The notes beneath the pieces were generated by a model. That model was given only the letters and a program-made list of their open reading frames with translations, searched no databases and was not told the origin of the DNA. DNA of 64,000 bases, taken from Acidobacteriota bacterium. GTDB taxonomy: Bacteria > Acidobacteriota > Terriglobia > Terriglobales > Acidobacteriaceae. Both the position numbers and the translations under genes were made by a program. This document shows, piece after piece, positions 19,877-29,096 of the stretch (position 1 is its first letter; every line of letters starts with the position of its first letter). The stretch spans positions 930,001 to 994,000 of the forward strand of contig JAFDVP010000007.1 of NCBI GenBank assembly GCA_018268895.1. The letters run 5' to 3'.

Positions 19877-21081
19877 AGCTGTAGCCGCAACTTCCAGCGC
19901 GTGAATAGCGCCGCAATTGCAACCATGACCGCCGTAAAGATCGTTGCGCGGATGACGCCGGGGATCCCCCAGGCAAAGTGGTTCTGAAACCAGGTGATGC
20001 CCAGTGCTCCGACGACGAAGTACCAGAGATCGGGCAACAGGTAGGTGAGCAGCGTGTTGGCTCCCGGCGCGTGCGTAAAGGCGGCCCAGCGTGTGCGGCG
20101 CTTTACGTCGCAGATCCAGTAGAGCAAGGTGAAGATCAGCACGAAGCAGCCGACGCTGTAGAGGCACCACGTCGGCGTTGCGCGGTTCTTCGAGATGCCG
20201 AGCGGAGTCAGCAGCCAGCCCGCGAGCAGCGTGGCAGCGGCGAAGGGAAGCGCAAGCTTCGCCTTGTCGGAGAACGAGGGCCAGCGCGTGCTGTGCGGGC
20301 CGACGAAGATGATCGAGGTCGCTACGCCAGCCATCGCGAGCGAAGCAGATGATCCATTGCCAAGAGGCCATGTGTAGATGGACATGTGCGAAGGAAAGGT
20401 GATCCACCTTGCCGTACATGCGGCACAGAATGCAGTGAGCAGGACAAACCATGTCAGGGAGGCCCATCGCCACCGGCGAGTCGGCACATACAGCAGGCAG
20501 ACGCAGAAGTAAGCGAACGCCAGTAGACCGAGGATCTCCGGGTACGCCGTTCTGATCCATGCCACGTTGCCGTCCCTTGTGGTGCGGCGGAAGACCGCGA
20601 ACATGACGATGACGACGGCCAGCCCTGTGTAGCGCAGGATGGTGAAGAGGCGCTGATACTTCTCCGTCCGCGGATACACCATGAGGAAGAGCATCGCGCC
20701 GAGCAGCGCAACAATGGCCCATACCCTTGTGCCGATGTGCATCAATGCGGGATCGCCTGCGCTGGCGTTGGTGAGGATGAGGCCAAGCACCAGCAGCGAC
20801 GCGGACCGCAGGAGAATGTGAAACCACATGCGCAGCACGGAGGGGTCTTTGCGCAGCCTCTGCTCCGTCGCCAGCGGGATGGCCATGCCGAGGATGAAGA
20901 GGAAGGCGGGGAAGACCATGTCGACGTAGGTCATGGCGTCGACGCGCGTCGGCGCGTGATAGGTCCACCAGGGCAGGCCCTTGATCGATGCAAGATCGTT
21001 GACGAAGATCATGACGATCATCGTGAGGCCGCGAAAGACGTCGATCGAGGCGACGCGCGGCGCCTGCGCGGTGGTTGTCAT
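19873..21081 (-). CDS. NagX-like membrane protein (DUF5009/HGSNAT-type acyltransferase)
   Basis: A 402-residue integral membrane protein with about ten helices. The family start is VASIDVFRGLTMIVMIFVND, followed by VFPAFLFILGMAIPLA. NagX-like proteins are related to lysosomal heparan-alpha-glucosaminide N-acetyltransferase and YeiB, and several N-acetylglucosamine operons carry one. The ATG overlaps the stop of the upstream chitinase gene by one base (TAATG), so the two are translationally coupled. A role in handling GlcNAc released from chitin is inferred. Its stop codon overlaps that of rnr on the opposite strand by four bases. Confidence 0.83.
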   Translation of the reverse strand: MTTTAQAPRVASIDVFRGLTMIVMIFVNDLASIKGLPWWTYHAPTRVDAMTYVDMVFPAFLFILGMAIPLATEQRLRKDPSVLRMWFHILLRSASLLVLGLILTNASAGDPALMHIGTRVWAIVALLGAMLFLMVYPRTEKYQRLFTILRYTGLAVVIVMFAVFRRTTRDGNVAWIRTAYPEILGLLAFAYFCVCLLYVPTRRWRWASLTWFVLLTAFCAACTARWITFPSHMSIYTWPLGNGSSASLAMAGVATSIIFVGPHSTRWPSFSDKAKLALPFAAATLLAGWLLTPLGISKNRATPTWCLYSVGCFVLIFTLLYWICDVKRRTRWAAFTHAPGANTLLTYLLPDLWYFVVGALGITWFQNHFAWGIPGVIRATIFTAVMVAIAALFTRWKLRLQL

Positions 21082-22253
21082 TAGTCCGCGCCTCCGTATG
21101 TGGCTTTGGAAGTGAGCCCGGCATGGACGGCGTCGAGCAGGATGCCGGTCGTGTCGTTGAAGTACTCCCAGAACATGATGCCGCCCAGCTTCTGCTCGGT
21201 TACGTACTGGCATTTACCGGCAAGCGACTGGGGGTCCTCGTAGGTGACGAACACCTTTGTCTGCGGGTTGTAGAGATACGGCACTCCTGCCTCTGCATCC
21301 CAATAACGGGAGAAGCCCGTCGCCAGAAGATCCGGAAGCTGCGGGTACGAGAAGTGGACACCCTTGGCCGCTTTGCCTGGCTGGAACAGACCATGGTTCA
21401 CGTCCGGGACCTCGCCCCAGCTTCTTCCGTAGAAGGGAACGCCGAGGACGATCTTACGTGGGGAGACCCCGGCCTGAATATACAGTTTAACCGCTCCATC
21501 GGCCGAGCCGCGCTTCGGGTCTGCCGCGTTGTGAAACAGCGGAGCGTCGTGTCCCGTGGCCGGGCCGCCGACGTAGAAGTCGTAGGTCATCAGGTTGATG
21601 GTGTCCACGTAGCGTTGCACCTTGTCCATCTCGGTGTTGTCTAGAAACTTTGCGGACGCTCCGGTCGCGATGGAGGTCAGCAGTGTTCTGTGCAGGCGCG
21701 ACTGCTCCCGGTCGAAGCGCTGGCGCAGTTCGGCCAGCAGCAGCGTGAAGTTGTGCTTGTCTTCAGGGCGAAAGACGTTGCCGTTGCCTACCTGTCCGGG
21801 GTACTCCCAGTCGATGTCGAGGCCGTCGAGCTTGTAGCGCTCGACGAAGCGCACCGCGCTCTCGATGAAGCGTGCGCGCGACTGGCGGGTGAGCGCGGCG
21901 TCGGAGAAGCCGCCCGACCATGTCCATCCGCCGACCGAGACGAGAACCTTCAGTGATGGGTTGTTGCGCTTTAGTGCGTTCAGGATGGCGAAGTTTTCTT
22001 CGTCATGGGAGAAGCCAGGGACGATCTCCCCGCCCTTGATGTTGGCGAAGGCGTAGTTGATGCGCGTCAGTTTGCCGCCCGCGACTTCAGCCGGCGCCAG
22101 CACGCGATCCTGTGGAAAGACGTAGCCGATGATCTCTTTTTTCTCAGCAGCGGAGGCATGGAGACTGGACGCGCCGAAGACCGCGGCGGCAAACGCCATA
22201 CGGGCTGCACCGCGCAACAGCGGCAGAGTGAATTTTCCTGCAATAAAGCTCAT
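21081..22253 (-). CDS. Secreted family 18 chitinase
   Basis: A 390-residue glycoside hydrolase. Residues 1-36 are a signal peptide (MSFIAGKFTLPLLRGAARMA onward). The catalytic barrel begins IIGYVFPQDR and NYAFANIKGG. LKVLVSVGGWTWSGGFS is the substrate-binding strand, and KLDGLDIDWEYP is the GH18 active-site motif with proton donor Glu150. INLMTYDFYVGG and VLGVPFYGRSWGEV follow in the usual order. GH18 enzymes hydrolyse beta-1,4-GlcNAc links by substrate-assisted catalysis. No carbohydrate-binding module is attached. It is the first gene of a coupled pair with the NagX-like protein, consistent with chitin or peptidoglycan-fragment use. Confidence 0.95.
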   Translation of the reverse strand: MSFIAGKFTLPLLRGAARMAFAAAVFGASSLHASAAEKKEIIGYVFPQDRVLAPAEVAGGKLTRINYAFANIKGGEIVPGFSHDEENFAILNALKRNNPSLKVLVSVGGWTWSGGFSDAALTRQSRARFIESAVRFVERYKLDGLDIDWEYPGQVGNGNVFRPEDKHNFTLLLAELRQRFDREQSRLHRTLLTSIATGASAKFLDNTEMDKVQRYVDTINLMTYDFYVGGPATGHDAPLFHNAADPKRGSADGAVKLYIQAGVSPRKIVLGVPFYGRSWGEVPDVNHGLFQPGKAAKGVHFSYPQLPDLLATGFSRYWDAEAGVPYLYNPQTKVFVTYEDPQSLAGKCQYVTEQKLGGIMFWEYFNDTTGILLDAVHAGLTSKATYGGAD

Positions 22254-22397
22254 GATGGCTATGAGGCTAACCGATCCGGAGAGATTTTCGTAAGGCGGAG
22301 GGCCGTTGCGCGAGAGGAGTAATCCCGGTAAACTTACAGATGCAAATCAAGGAGTTTCCGGACGGGCGGGTGGCCCTCCGACGACTCCCAAAGCAAT

Positions 22398-22473
<76 letters not shown>

Positions 22474-22502
22474 TTCCTCCTTTAGTGGCAAACCTTTCAG
22501 AA

Positions 22503-23540
22503 TCAGTGACGTGCGCTTGCCGATGGCCGCAGATACCTGGCGTATTGGTTCATGTAAGGCGCCACATCTTCGTACTGATCGACGGCGATGAAGTTCACGC
22601 CGGCTGCGATCGCGGCCTTCCAGCGCGGGATGACAGCGTTCATGGAGCCGAAGTTGTAGTCGCTGCCCCATCCCTGGTTCTTCGCAGGGTCGAAGCCGTC
22701 GAGTGTGTAGAAGCGAATCCAGAAGCCTTGTTTATGGGCGTGGTCAACCAGCGCACGAAGACGTTTGTTGTCAGTGTCGGTCCAGTCGCCGGCGCGGCTC
22801 GCCCCGCCCTCTTCGACGACGTACCAGGAGTTGTTCCACCAGCGGCGGTAGGTGGTCGGGTGCTCGGTCAGAAGCTCTTCAGGAGGAATCGTCGCCTGAC
22901 GATGGTGCAGTTGTTCGGGTGAGTCGGCCGCGATCTTGCTGGCGTGGGCCGAGCCGAAGAGGCGCAGCTTCGCGCCGACCGGAACATCGTTGTAGAAGAC
23001 CTTCTCCTGCTCGTCGGAGTCCTCGGTGATGGCGAGAATGGGTCGCCGCTCGATGGGCGTGAGCACGCTGGGGTCGGCGGTCTTCTTCGCCGTCGAGAGC
23101 CAGGGCTCGTACTCGCCCAGCAACTGCCATACGGTCCTGAGAAGCTCCGGCTGGTTGGTTTTGAAGTCGAAGTGGAGCACGATGAGCGGCCACTGCTCTG
23201 TCTTGTGCTCGGCGAGAGCCTTTTCGACGATGGGCTTAACCTGGTCGAAGAAGTATGCGCGGAGCGTCGGCTCAGTGCCTACAGGCTTGTCGGTGTGCGT
23301 GACGACGACGCGGCCTTTGTGCGTCGTTGGGTCTACATACCAGGCGAGGTCCTGCTCGATAGAAACGGGAAAGCCGGAGTTGAGGGCTCGCTGCACGTGG
23401 TCGCCGGGGTAGCAGTTGTGCGCATCCAGGATAGGTTGATTGTGATTCAGGAAATTGAGGTCGGCCTTCTGCGCGCGGACTGCTGGTGTGGCGATGAGTA
23501 GTGTGAGAAAGAGCGCAGTATGAAGCCGGGAACGAAGCAT
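22503..23540 (-). CDS. Exported PLC-like phosphodiesterase (TIM-barrel)
   Basis: A 345-residue protein with a signal peptide (MLRSRLHTALFLTLLIATPA). The barrel start is PILDAHNCYPGD, followed by GFPVSIEQDLAWYV, VVVTHTDKPVG and LIVLHFDFKTNQ. This is the pattern of PI-PLC/GDPD-like phosphodiesterases such as the AIM6-like group, with His and Glu/Asp metal or acid-base residues. It ends with WIRFYTLDGFDPAKNQGWGS and GVNFIAVDQYED. The substrate is unknown; a phosphodiester of a lipid headgroup or a teichoic-acid-like polymer is possible. GAGGAGA precedes the chosen start. It stands alone next to tRNA-Thr. Confidence 0.75.
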   Translation of the reverse strand: MLRSRLHTALFLTLLIATPAVRAQKADLNFLNHNQPILDAHNCYPGDHVQRALNSGFPVSIEQDLAWYVDPTTHKGRVVVTHTDKPVGTEPTLRAYFFDQVKPIVEKALAEHKTEQWPLIVLHFDFKTNQPELLRTVWQLLGEYEPWLSTAKKTADPSVLTPIERRPILAITEDSDEQEKVFYNDVPVGAKLRLFGSAHASKIAADSPEQLHHRQATIPPEELLTEHPTTYRRWWNNSWYVVEEGGASRAGDWTDTDNKRLRALVDHAHKQGFWIRFYTLDGFDPAKNQGWGSDYNFGSMNAVIPRWKAAIAAGVNFIAVDQYEDVAPYMNQYARYLRPSASARH

Positions 23541-23735
23541 CGGTGTAGTTCTCCTCGGCAAAGTTATAGAGAATGAGGCCGTCGATGGCAAGGGCGTCAC
23601 GGTGTTGAGTAGGAGAATGCGTGGGGAACCCGATTTGGTACAGGTTATCCACGGAAATTTAATGCGGTGGGCCGTAAAAGGCTTGATTGGCGCGGCTTCT
23701 TCACCGCATACTCCAAATAGATTTCAGCCTCTGCT

Positions 23736-24698
23736 ATGAAAGACGGTTACCTGCGAGACGCCAACGTGACCCGATATAGCCGTCAAGACGCGCTTCGTAT
23801 CCTGCACCTGCATACGCGACAGATATCGTCGTGGGAGCGGGCAGGGCTGATCTCCCCTGCTGAACAATACACGTTTGAAGATCTGGGACAGCTTCGGACG
23901 CTGCGCGATCTGCAATCGAGCGCGGCCAAGGCACGGACGCGGATTACCGCGGAGAGTATTCGCGCCTCCGTCGAGGCAATGCAGCGCGCCGCCGGTTTGC
24001 GCAATCCGCTGTTGGAAGCCTCTGCGGTACGGCGCGGTTCACGGTTGACGTTTCGCCATCACGGCGCGCTGGTCGATCCGCTGACGCAGCAGCTTGCCTT
24101 CGACTTCGATTCATTGTCAGGGCAGCGGCTGGAGATCGTTCATGCCAGCGAGCAGAAGACCGCGACTCCTTCGCAGCGGGCGGCGGACCTGCAGGAGATG
24201 TTTCTGCGTGCTGTCCAGATGGAAGAGGACCCGGCGACGATCTCACACGCTATCGAGCTCTACGAGGTGATTCTTTCCGTTCAGCCGGAACATGCTCCGG
24301 CGTTGATCAATCTGGGCACAATCCACTACAACCTGCGGCAGTTTGCGAAGGCTGAGAGACTCTATCGCCGTGCGACGAGCGCCGATCCGGAGTACGCTCT
24401 GGCCTTCTTCGATCTTGGTAACGTGCTGGACGAGATGCAGCAGCTTAACGAGGCGATCGTGGCATATCAGAAAGCGGTTGCGTTGGTCCCGCAGTATGCC
24501 GATGCACACTACAACCTTGCCTTGGCCTACGAACGGCAGGGGCATCGACGCCGGGCGCTTCGCCACTGGCTGACGTATGTGCGTCTCGATCCTGTGGGTC
24601 CGTGGGCCAGCCATGCGCGCGATCAGGCGCGGAAGATCATGAAGGCCGAGAAGCTTTCCATCGTGAGCCGGCGGGGACGGCTGGTTCGCGCCGGCTGA
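23736..24698 (+). CDS. MerR-type HTH protein with TPR repeats
   Basis: A 320-residue fusion. The N-terminus (about residues 14-70) looks like a MerR winged helix: YSRQDALRILHLHTRQISSW, then AGLISPAEQYTFEDLGQLRT. A linker follows, and from about 165 there are three to four TPR units (ALINLGTIHYNLRQFAKAER, ALAFFDLGNVLDEMQQLNEA, AHYNLALAYERQGHRRRALR). MerR domains bind promoter DNA; TPR repeats bind proteins. The combination suggests a regulator whose activity depends on a protein partner. It has no Cys metal site. No ribosome site stands out upstream. Target genes are not evident. Confidence 0.8.
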   Translation: MKDGYLRDANVTRYSRQDALRILHLHTRQISSWERAGLISPAEQYTFEDLGQLRTLRDLQSSAAKARTRITAESIRASVEAMQRAAGLRNPLLEASAVRRGSRLTFRHHGALVDPLTQQLAFDFDSLSGQRLEIVHASEQKTATPSQRAADLQEMFLRAVQMEEDPATISHAIELYEVILSVQPEHAPALINLGTIHYNLRQFAKAERLYRRATSADPEYALAFFDLGNVLDEMQQLNEAIVAYQKAVALVPQYADAHYNLALAYERQGHRRRALRHWLTYVRLDPVGPWASHARDQARKIMKAEKLSIVSRRGRLVRAG

Positions 24699-24704
24699 AC
24701 GGCG

Positions 24705-25859
24705 CTACAGAGTCAGCTTTGCGATCGTTGCCAATTGCATGAAGCTGGTGCCTTCGTAGATTTTCCCGATCTTGGCGTCGCGATAGAGCTTTTCCACCGG
24801 GTAATCCTTCACAAAACCCGATCCTCCGTAAACCTCTACTGCAAGCGATGCGACGCGCTCAGCGACCTGCGAGGCGAAGTACTTGCACATGGCTGCTTCC
24901 TTGAGAAACTCCTGCTTCGCATCTTTCAACCGTGCGGCGTTATAGACGAGCAGGCGCGCGGCTTCGATGTCGGTTGCCATTTCAGCGAGTTGGAACTGCA
25001 TGGCCTGGAAATCGACGATCGGTTTACCGAACTGCTTGCGCTCTTTGGCCCAGCGAACAGCGTGGCCCCAGGCTCCTTGCGCAAGGCCCAGCATTTGCGC
25101 GCCGATCCCGATGCGGCCTTCGTTCAGCGTCTCGATGGCAATTTTGTAGCCTTTGCCAGGTTCTCCCAGGACCTGCGAGGCGGGAATAAGGCAGTCGCGG
25201 AATATCAGTTCGCATGTGCTCGATGCGCGTATGCCCAGCTTGTCTTCCTTTTTGCCGAGCGAGAAGCCGGGCGTGTCCTTCTCGACGAGAAAGGCTGTGA
25301 TGCCTTTGTAGCCGGCAGAGCGATCGATGGTCGCGAAGACAATGAAGAGACCAGCCTCTTTCGCGTTGGTGATCCAGAGCTTCTGTCCATTGAGAACGTA
25401 GTTGCCGCCCTGTTTTACGGCGCGTGTTTCAAGGGCGAATGCGTCAGAGCCGGAGCTGGCCTCGCTGAGCGCATAGGCGCCGATCGTGTTCGAGGCCAGC
25501 ATCGACAGGTATTTTTTCTTCTGATCTTCATTTGCCCATCGAGCGAGGGCGTTAATGCAAAGCGTGTTCTGCACGTCGACGAGCACGCCTACGGCGGGGT
25601 CGACGGTCGAGATCTCCTCAACGGCGAGGATTGCTTCAAAGAACGTTCCTCCCGCGCCGCCGTATTGTTCGGGAATTTCGATTCCCATCAGGCCCAGCGA
25701 GAAGAGCTGCCGGAGCAACTCCGCGTTCATCTGCTGCGACTCGTCCATCCGACGGACGAGAGGTGCAATTTCCCTGGTGGCGAAGTCGCGCACTGTATCG
25801 CGAAACATCCGCTCATCTTCACTCACTTGTGTGAGCGCGGACCGATGTTGCTCGTGCAT
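24705..25859 (-). CDS. Acyl-CoA dehydrogenase
   Basis: A 384-residue flavoenzyme. ALSEASSGSDA and LWITNAKEAGLFIVFA are the FAD/substrate signatures. RIGIGAQMLGLAQGAWGHAV follows, then IYEGTSFMQL near the C-terminus with the catalytic base Glu of the YEGTS motif. The family removes two hydrogens from acyl-CoA to make enoyl-CoA, passing electrons to ETF. It most resembles short-chain or branched-chain types; substrate length cannot be read from sequence. The start MHEQHRS follows GGAGCAACGG, which fits better than a Met 16 codons upstream at 25907. No beta-oxidation neighbours. Convergent with the MerR-TPR gene, six bases apart. Confidence 0.95.
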   Translation of the reverse strand: MHEQHRSALTQVSEDERMFRDTVRDFATREIAPLVRRMDESQQMNAELLRQLFSLGLMGIEIPEQYGGAGGTFFEAILAVEEISTVDPAVGVLVDVQNTLCINALARWANEDQKKKYLSMLASNTIGAYALSEASSGSDAFALETRAVKQGGNYVLNGQKLWITNAKEAGLFIVFATIDRSAGYKGITAFLVEKDTPGFSLGKKEDKLGIRASSTCELIFRDCLIPASQVLGEPGKGYKIAIETLNEGRIGIGAQMLGLAQGAWGHAVRWAKERKQFGKPIVDFQAMQFQLAEMATDIEAARLLVYNAARLKDAKQEFLKEAAMCKYFASQVAERVASLAVEVYGGSGFVKDYPVEKLYRDAKIGKIYEGTSFMQLATIAKLTL

Positions 25860-25986
25860 CCGTTGCTCCAATCTCCAATCAAACCGCGAAAGAAGCGAGT
25901 CTAGCATCCGGCGCGGGCCGAGTGAATAGAGTTCTAACGACGTAGCGGAGTGAAGGTTCTACACTGGTATTGCACATCGTGAACGA

Positions 25987-27225
25987 ATGACGAAGAAATC
26001 CCATACAGCTCCGAGAGCGCCGCTGCCCTTTCTGGGGCTGGCCTGCGCCGTCGGCGTCTCGACGATGTACTACAACCAGCCGCTGCTGGAGGAGATTGGC
26101 CGGACATACGGGGCTGCCGCAGGGCAGACCGGTTTCATCGCGGTAGCAACTCAGGTTGGCTATGCGATCGGGCTGCTGTGCTTTGTTCCACTGGGCGACG
26201 TGCTGGAGCGGCGTTCGCTGATGATGCGGATGTACGCTGCGGTGGCTATTGCGCTGCTGCTCGTCGCGGCAGCTCCTTCCCTGGCGTGGATGATTGCCGG
26301 ATCGGTGGTGATTGGCGCGTTCTCCTCTGTAACCCACGTGGCGCTGCCAATTGCGCCGGACCTGGTGAGTCATGACCAGCGAGGCCGCGCCATCGGCACA
26401 GTGATGACTGGCTTGCTGCTTGGCATCCTGCTGGCGCGCACGTTTGCAGGCTGGGTCAGCCACATTCATGGCTGGAGATACGTCTTTGTGGTTGCGGCCG
26501 TGATGAACGCTGTTTTTGTTCCGCTGTTATGGCGCATCATGCCGAAGCTTCCACCAAAACAGGACCTGAAGTATGGCGACGCGATGCGCTCGTTGTGGAC
26601 GCTCTACCGCACCCAGCCGCTGCTTCGTGAGTCGGGTCACGTCGGAGCACTGGTGTTTGCCTCGTTCAGCTGCTTCTGGACGACACTGGCATTTTTGCTG
26701 AAGAGTCACTACCACCTGGGGGCCGGAGTTGCGGGAACCTTCGGACTGGTAGGAGCGGCAGGCGCGCTGGTTGCTCCCTTGGCGGGGCGGCTATCCGACA
26801 AGCATGGCTCGCGCTGGGTGCTGTCCGTGGGCATGATCGTGCTGACGGTCTCGTACCTCTTTCTCTGGGGGCAGGAGCTCATGCACGTCTCGACGGGATG
26901 GCATCTGGTCGCGCTGTCGGTTGGAGTCGTCGCATTGGATATCGGCGCCCAGATGTGTCAGCTTGCGAACCAGACCCGCATCTTCGGACTGGATCCATCG
27001 GCGCGCAGCCGGCTGAATACGGTCTATATGACGGTGTACTTCATCGGCGCAGCGATCGGTTCGGCTTTGGCGACCCTGGCCTGGGTCCACTGGCAGTGGA
27101 ATGGAGTGTGTGGCCTGGCGATCTGCCTGATGCTGCTTGCGGGAGTTCGTCATGCCATGGGCCGGCGCGATGCTTCTGAGGATCACTGCCATCACACCAG
27201 AGAAGACGAATTGATGGAAGCCTGA
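25987..27225 (+). CDS. MFS transporter
   Basis: A 412-residue, twelve-helix major facilitator. The first half has MYYNQPLLEEIG in the first periplasmic loop, GLLCFVPLGDVLERRSLMMR (the family A-like loop 2-3 motif) and APDLVSHDQRGRAIGTVMTG in the 4-5 loop. The cytoplasmic centre carries KLPPKQDLKYGDAMRSL. The second half has APLAGRLSDKHGSRW (the mirrored motif). The C-terminus is His-rich (EDHCHHTREDELMEA). It resembles drug or small-molecule efflux members such as the YnfM-like group; the substrate is unknown. Divergent from the acyl-CoA dehydrogenase gene. Confidence 0.88.
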   Translation: MTKKSHTAPRAPLPFLGLACAVGVSTMYYNQPLLEEIGRTYGAAAGQTGFIAVATQVGYAIGLLCFVPLGDVLERRSLMMRMYAAVAIALLLVAAAPSLAWMIAGSVVIGAFSSVTHVALPIAPDLVSHDQRGRAIGTVMTGLLLGILLARTFAGWVSHIHGWRYVFVVAAVMNAVFVPLLWRIMPKLPPKQDLKYGDAMRSLWTLYRTQPLLRESGHVGALVFASFSCFWTTLAFLLKSHYHLGAGVAGTFGLVGAAGALVAPLAGRLSDKHGSRWVLSVGMIVLTVSYLFLWGQELMHVSTGWHLVALSVGVVALDIGAQMCQLANQTRIFGLDPSARSRLNTVYMTVYFIGAAIGSALATLAWVHWQWNGVCGLAICLMLLAGVRHAMGRRDASEDHCHHTREDELMEA

Positions 27226-27236
27226 CGGGCAGCGTG

Positions 27237-27313
27237 TGGTAGGCGAGGCAGGGATCGAACCTGCAACCCCGAGCTTAGAAGGCTCGTGCTCTATCCGATT
27301 GAGCTACTCGCCC
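27237..27313 (-). tRNA. tRNA-Arg (TCT)
   Basis: Minus-strand cloverleaf: acceptor GGGCGAG/CTCGCCT (one G-T pair), D arm GCTCAATCGGATAGAGC, anticodon stem CGAGC/GCTCG with loop CTTCTAA (anticodon TCT, reads AGA), T arm GCAGGTTCGATCCCTGC, encoded CCA. Confidence 0.97.
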
Positions 27314-27419
27314 ACACCTGTTGAAGGACTCTTACGTGGCCGGAGTCGCTTCTTGTTTCATTCTAAATGAGCGGTATGTCAGTTGCCCGAGGAACCGCCG
27401 AGATGCCTGCGGGCGAGAG

Positions 27420-28013
27420 TTAGACGGCCGTGAAGGCGCGGCTGCGAATGAGTGTGGCGACGTCGTTCAATGCCGCTCCCCAATGCTGCTCTGCGGTTTC
27501 GCGGTTGTGACCTGCTGCTTTGATGTAAAGGCTGATCGCGAAGCCCTCCCGCGGGCCGGCAAGGTCAACCAGCGCTGGCCGTAGCACGCACTCCATCATG
27601 GCGTAATGATGATCGAGCGGTGCGGCCAGCCGCGCCATTCGGTGCATGAGCTGTTCGTGCTGATGAAACGAGACGAAGACAGATCGCTCGCGCCAGACAA
27701 GATCGACATAGCTGGCGATACCTGCGGGCGAATCTTCGGGGATCAGATCCAGTTCCATGCGCAGCGCGTCAAGATCGTCATCCGCCATCTGCCATACATC
27801 GCACTTTGCACTGAAAACAGGTGACCGGGCAGCGTTGAGAGCGCGCAGAGCGTGGAGCAGCGGTGGGTGCTGCGCCGCCTCTTCAAGCCAGTCGAGATCG
27901 TAGGGATTTTCGCGAAGGTCGATGAAGTGACGGGTTGCGTCGTCAGGGTCGCTCCATGGGACGACGAGAACGGGATCGTCGGGGCCACATTCAACGGTCC
28001 AGTCGGAAAGCAT
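27420..28013 (-). CDS. Conserved protein of unknown function
   Basis: A 197-residue soluble protein without signal peptide or membrane segment. It begins MLSDWTVECGPDDPVLVVPW and contains HFIDLRENPYDLDWLEEAAQ, KCDVWQMADDDLDALRMELD, and a helical second half with YVDLVWRERSVFVSFHQHEQ and GFAISLYIKAAGHNRETAEQ. Acidic and Trp-rich. I do not recognise the family. It lies 39 bases after the YheT-like hydrolase gene on the same strand, so co-transcription with that gene and the DUF72 gene is likely. Confidence 0.65.
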   Translation of the reverse strand: MLSDWTVECGPDDPVLVVPWSDPDDATRHFIDLRENPYDLDWLEEAAQHPPLLHALRALNAARSPVFSAKCDVWQMADDDLDALRMELDLIPEDSPAGIASYVDLVWRERSVFVSFHQHEQLMHRMARLAAPLDHHYAMMECVLRPALVDLAGPREGFAISLYIKAAGHNRETAEQHWGAALNDVATLIRSRAFTAV

Positions 28014-28052
28014 CTCTTTATCTTATCCGCTAAGGGGCTGAAGAAGCGGCGT

Positions 28053-29096
28053 TCAGGCGTGTTCGAGCAGATACTGCAGCAGAGTATGCTCAGCCCAATA
28101 GCCATCGTAGCCGGTTGCTGTATCGGCAGCGGCAAGAAAGGCGCAATGACCGCCATTGCGGCTCTCGATCAAGGTGATGTGCGGATTTGCAGTGATCGTC
28201 TTGCGGCTCGCCGGGAGAAGGCGCACGAAGGGATCGTCGGCAGCGTTGATGAGCAGCGTTGGAACGGCGATTCGGTCGACTACCCGCGCACTTGCGGCGC
28301 GGTGATAATAGTCGTCCGCCCCGGTAAAGCCTGAGTAGAACGCGGTGATGCGGTCGTCGAACTCTCGAATAGAACGAATGCCGTCTGCGCGATCAGGATC
28401 GTACGCTTGCGGGAAGAGGGCCACTTTGCGGCGATAACGCGCAAGCAATGCCCGGAGAAACTTCATCTCGTAGATGCGGTTCCAGGGCTCGTGCAGCGCA
28501 TCCGCCGAAGGGCCAAGGTCGATCGCCGGAGAGACGCCAATAACGGAATGAAGTTGTGCGGGAGCATTGGAGCCAAGTTCACCGGCCAGCTTTAGAACCA
28601 GATTGCCACCCATGGAGTAACCGATGAGCGAGATCGATGTAAGCTGCTGCTCTGCGATGAAGTGACGCATCACAGCTCCAACGTCGTTCGATAGTCCGGA
28701 GTGATACAGCGTTGGCGTCTGCCCCTCCGTTCCGCCACAGTTGCGCATGTTCATGCGAATGACATTTCCGCCCGCCCGCCATAGCTTATTGGCGTTGCCG
28801 ATAACGTACTGTGAGCTGGAAGAGCCTTCCAGCCCGTGCACGATGATGGCCGTCGGCCGGTGTGCGCGAACGTCTGCGGGTTGCCAGTGGCAGTCGCAGC
28901 GCACGCGGCTGGCGATCTGATTGTCGATTGCTGGAGCGGCCTCGACGAGAACAGTCTCAGCCGGGGGAAGCGAGCTGGCCCGTGGAAGGAAGTTGCCGAG
29001 AATGGTCTGTAGATGGCCGTTTGCAACGAAGCGGCGTGGAGCAAAGTTCGTTGCGTGTGCCGTGTGACCGGCGATGGACTCGAGTACAGTAGCCAT
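28053..29096 (-). CDS. YheT-family alpha/beta hydrolase
   Basis: A 347-residue protein of the COG0429 hydrolase group. NGHLQTILGNFLPR is the family-specific N-terminal segment. TAIIVHGLEGSSSSQY holds the oxyanion region, LIGYSMGGNLVLKLAGELG the nucleophile Ser in GYSMGG, LLINAADDPFV the acid Asp, and NGGHCAFL the catalytic His. Family members are esterases or lipases of uncertain natural substrate. The ATG immediately follows the TAG of the upstream DUF72 gene (TAGATG), indicating an operon. The protein is cytoplasmic, with no signal peptide. Confidence 0.88.
   Translation of the reverse strand: MATVLESIAGHTAHATNFAPRRFVANGHLQTILGNFLPRASSLPPAETVLVEAAPAIDNQIASRVRCDCHWQPADVRAHRPTAIIVHGLEGSSSSQYVIGNANKLWRAGGNVIRMNMRNCGGTEGQTPTLYHSGLSNDVGAVMRHFIAEQQLTSISLIGYSMGGNLVLKLAGELGSNAPAQLHSVIGVSPAIDLGPSADALHEPWNRIYEMKFLRALLARYRRKVALFPQAYDPDRADGIRSIREFDDRITAFYSGFTGADDYYHRAASARVVDRIAVPTLLINAADDPFVRLLPASRKTITANPHITLIESRNGGHCAFLAAADTATGYDGYWAEHTLLQYLLEHA

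Noticed and set aside
18893..21124. Open frame of about 740 codons opposite the end of rnr and in a second frame of the NagX-like gene
   Set aside because: Shadow of real genes; its translation has no recognisable domain and crosses the convergent gene junction.
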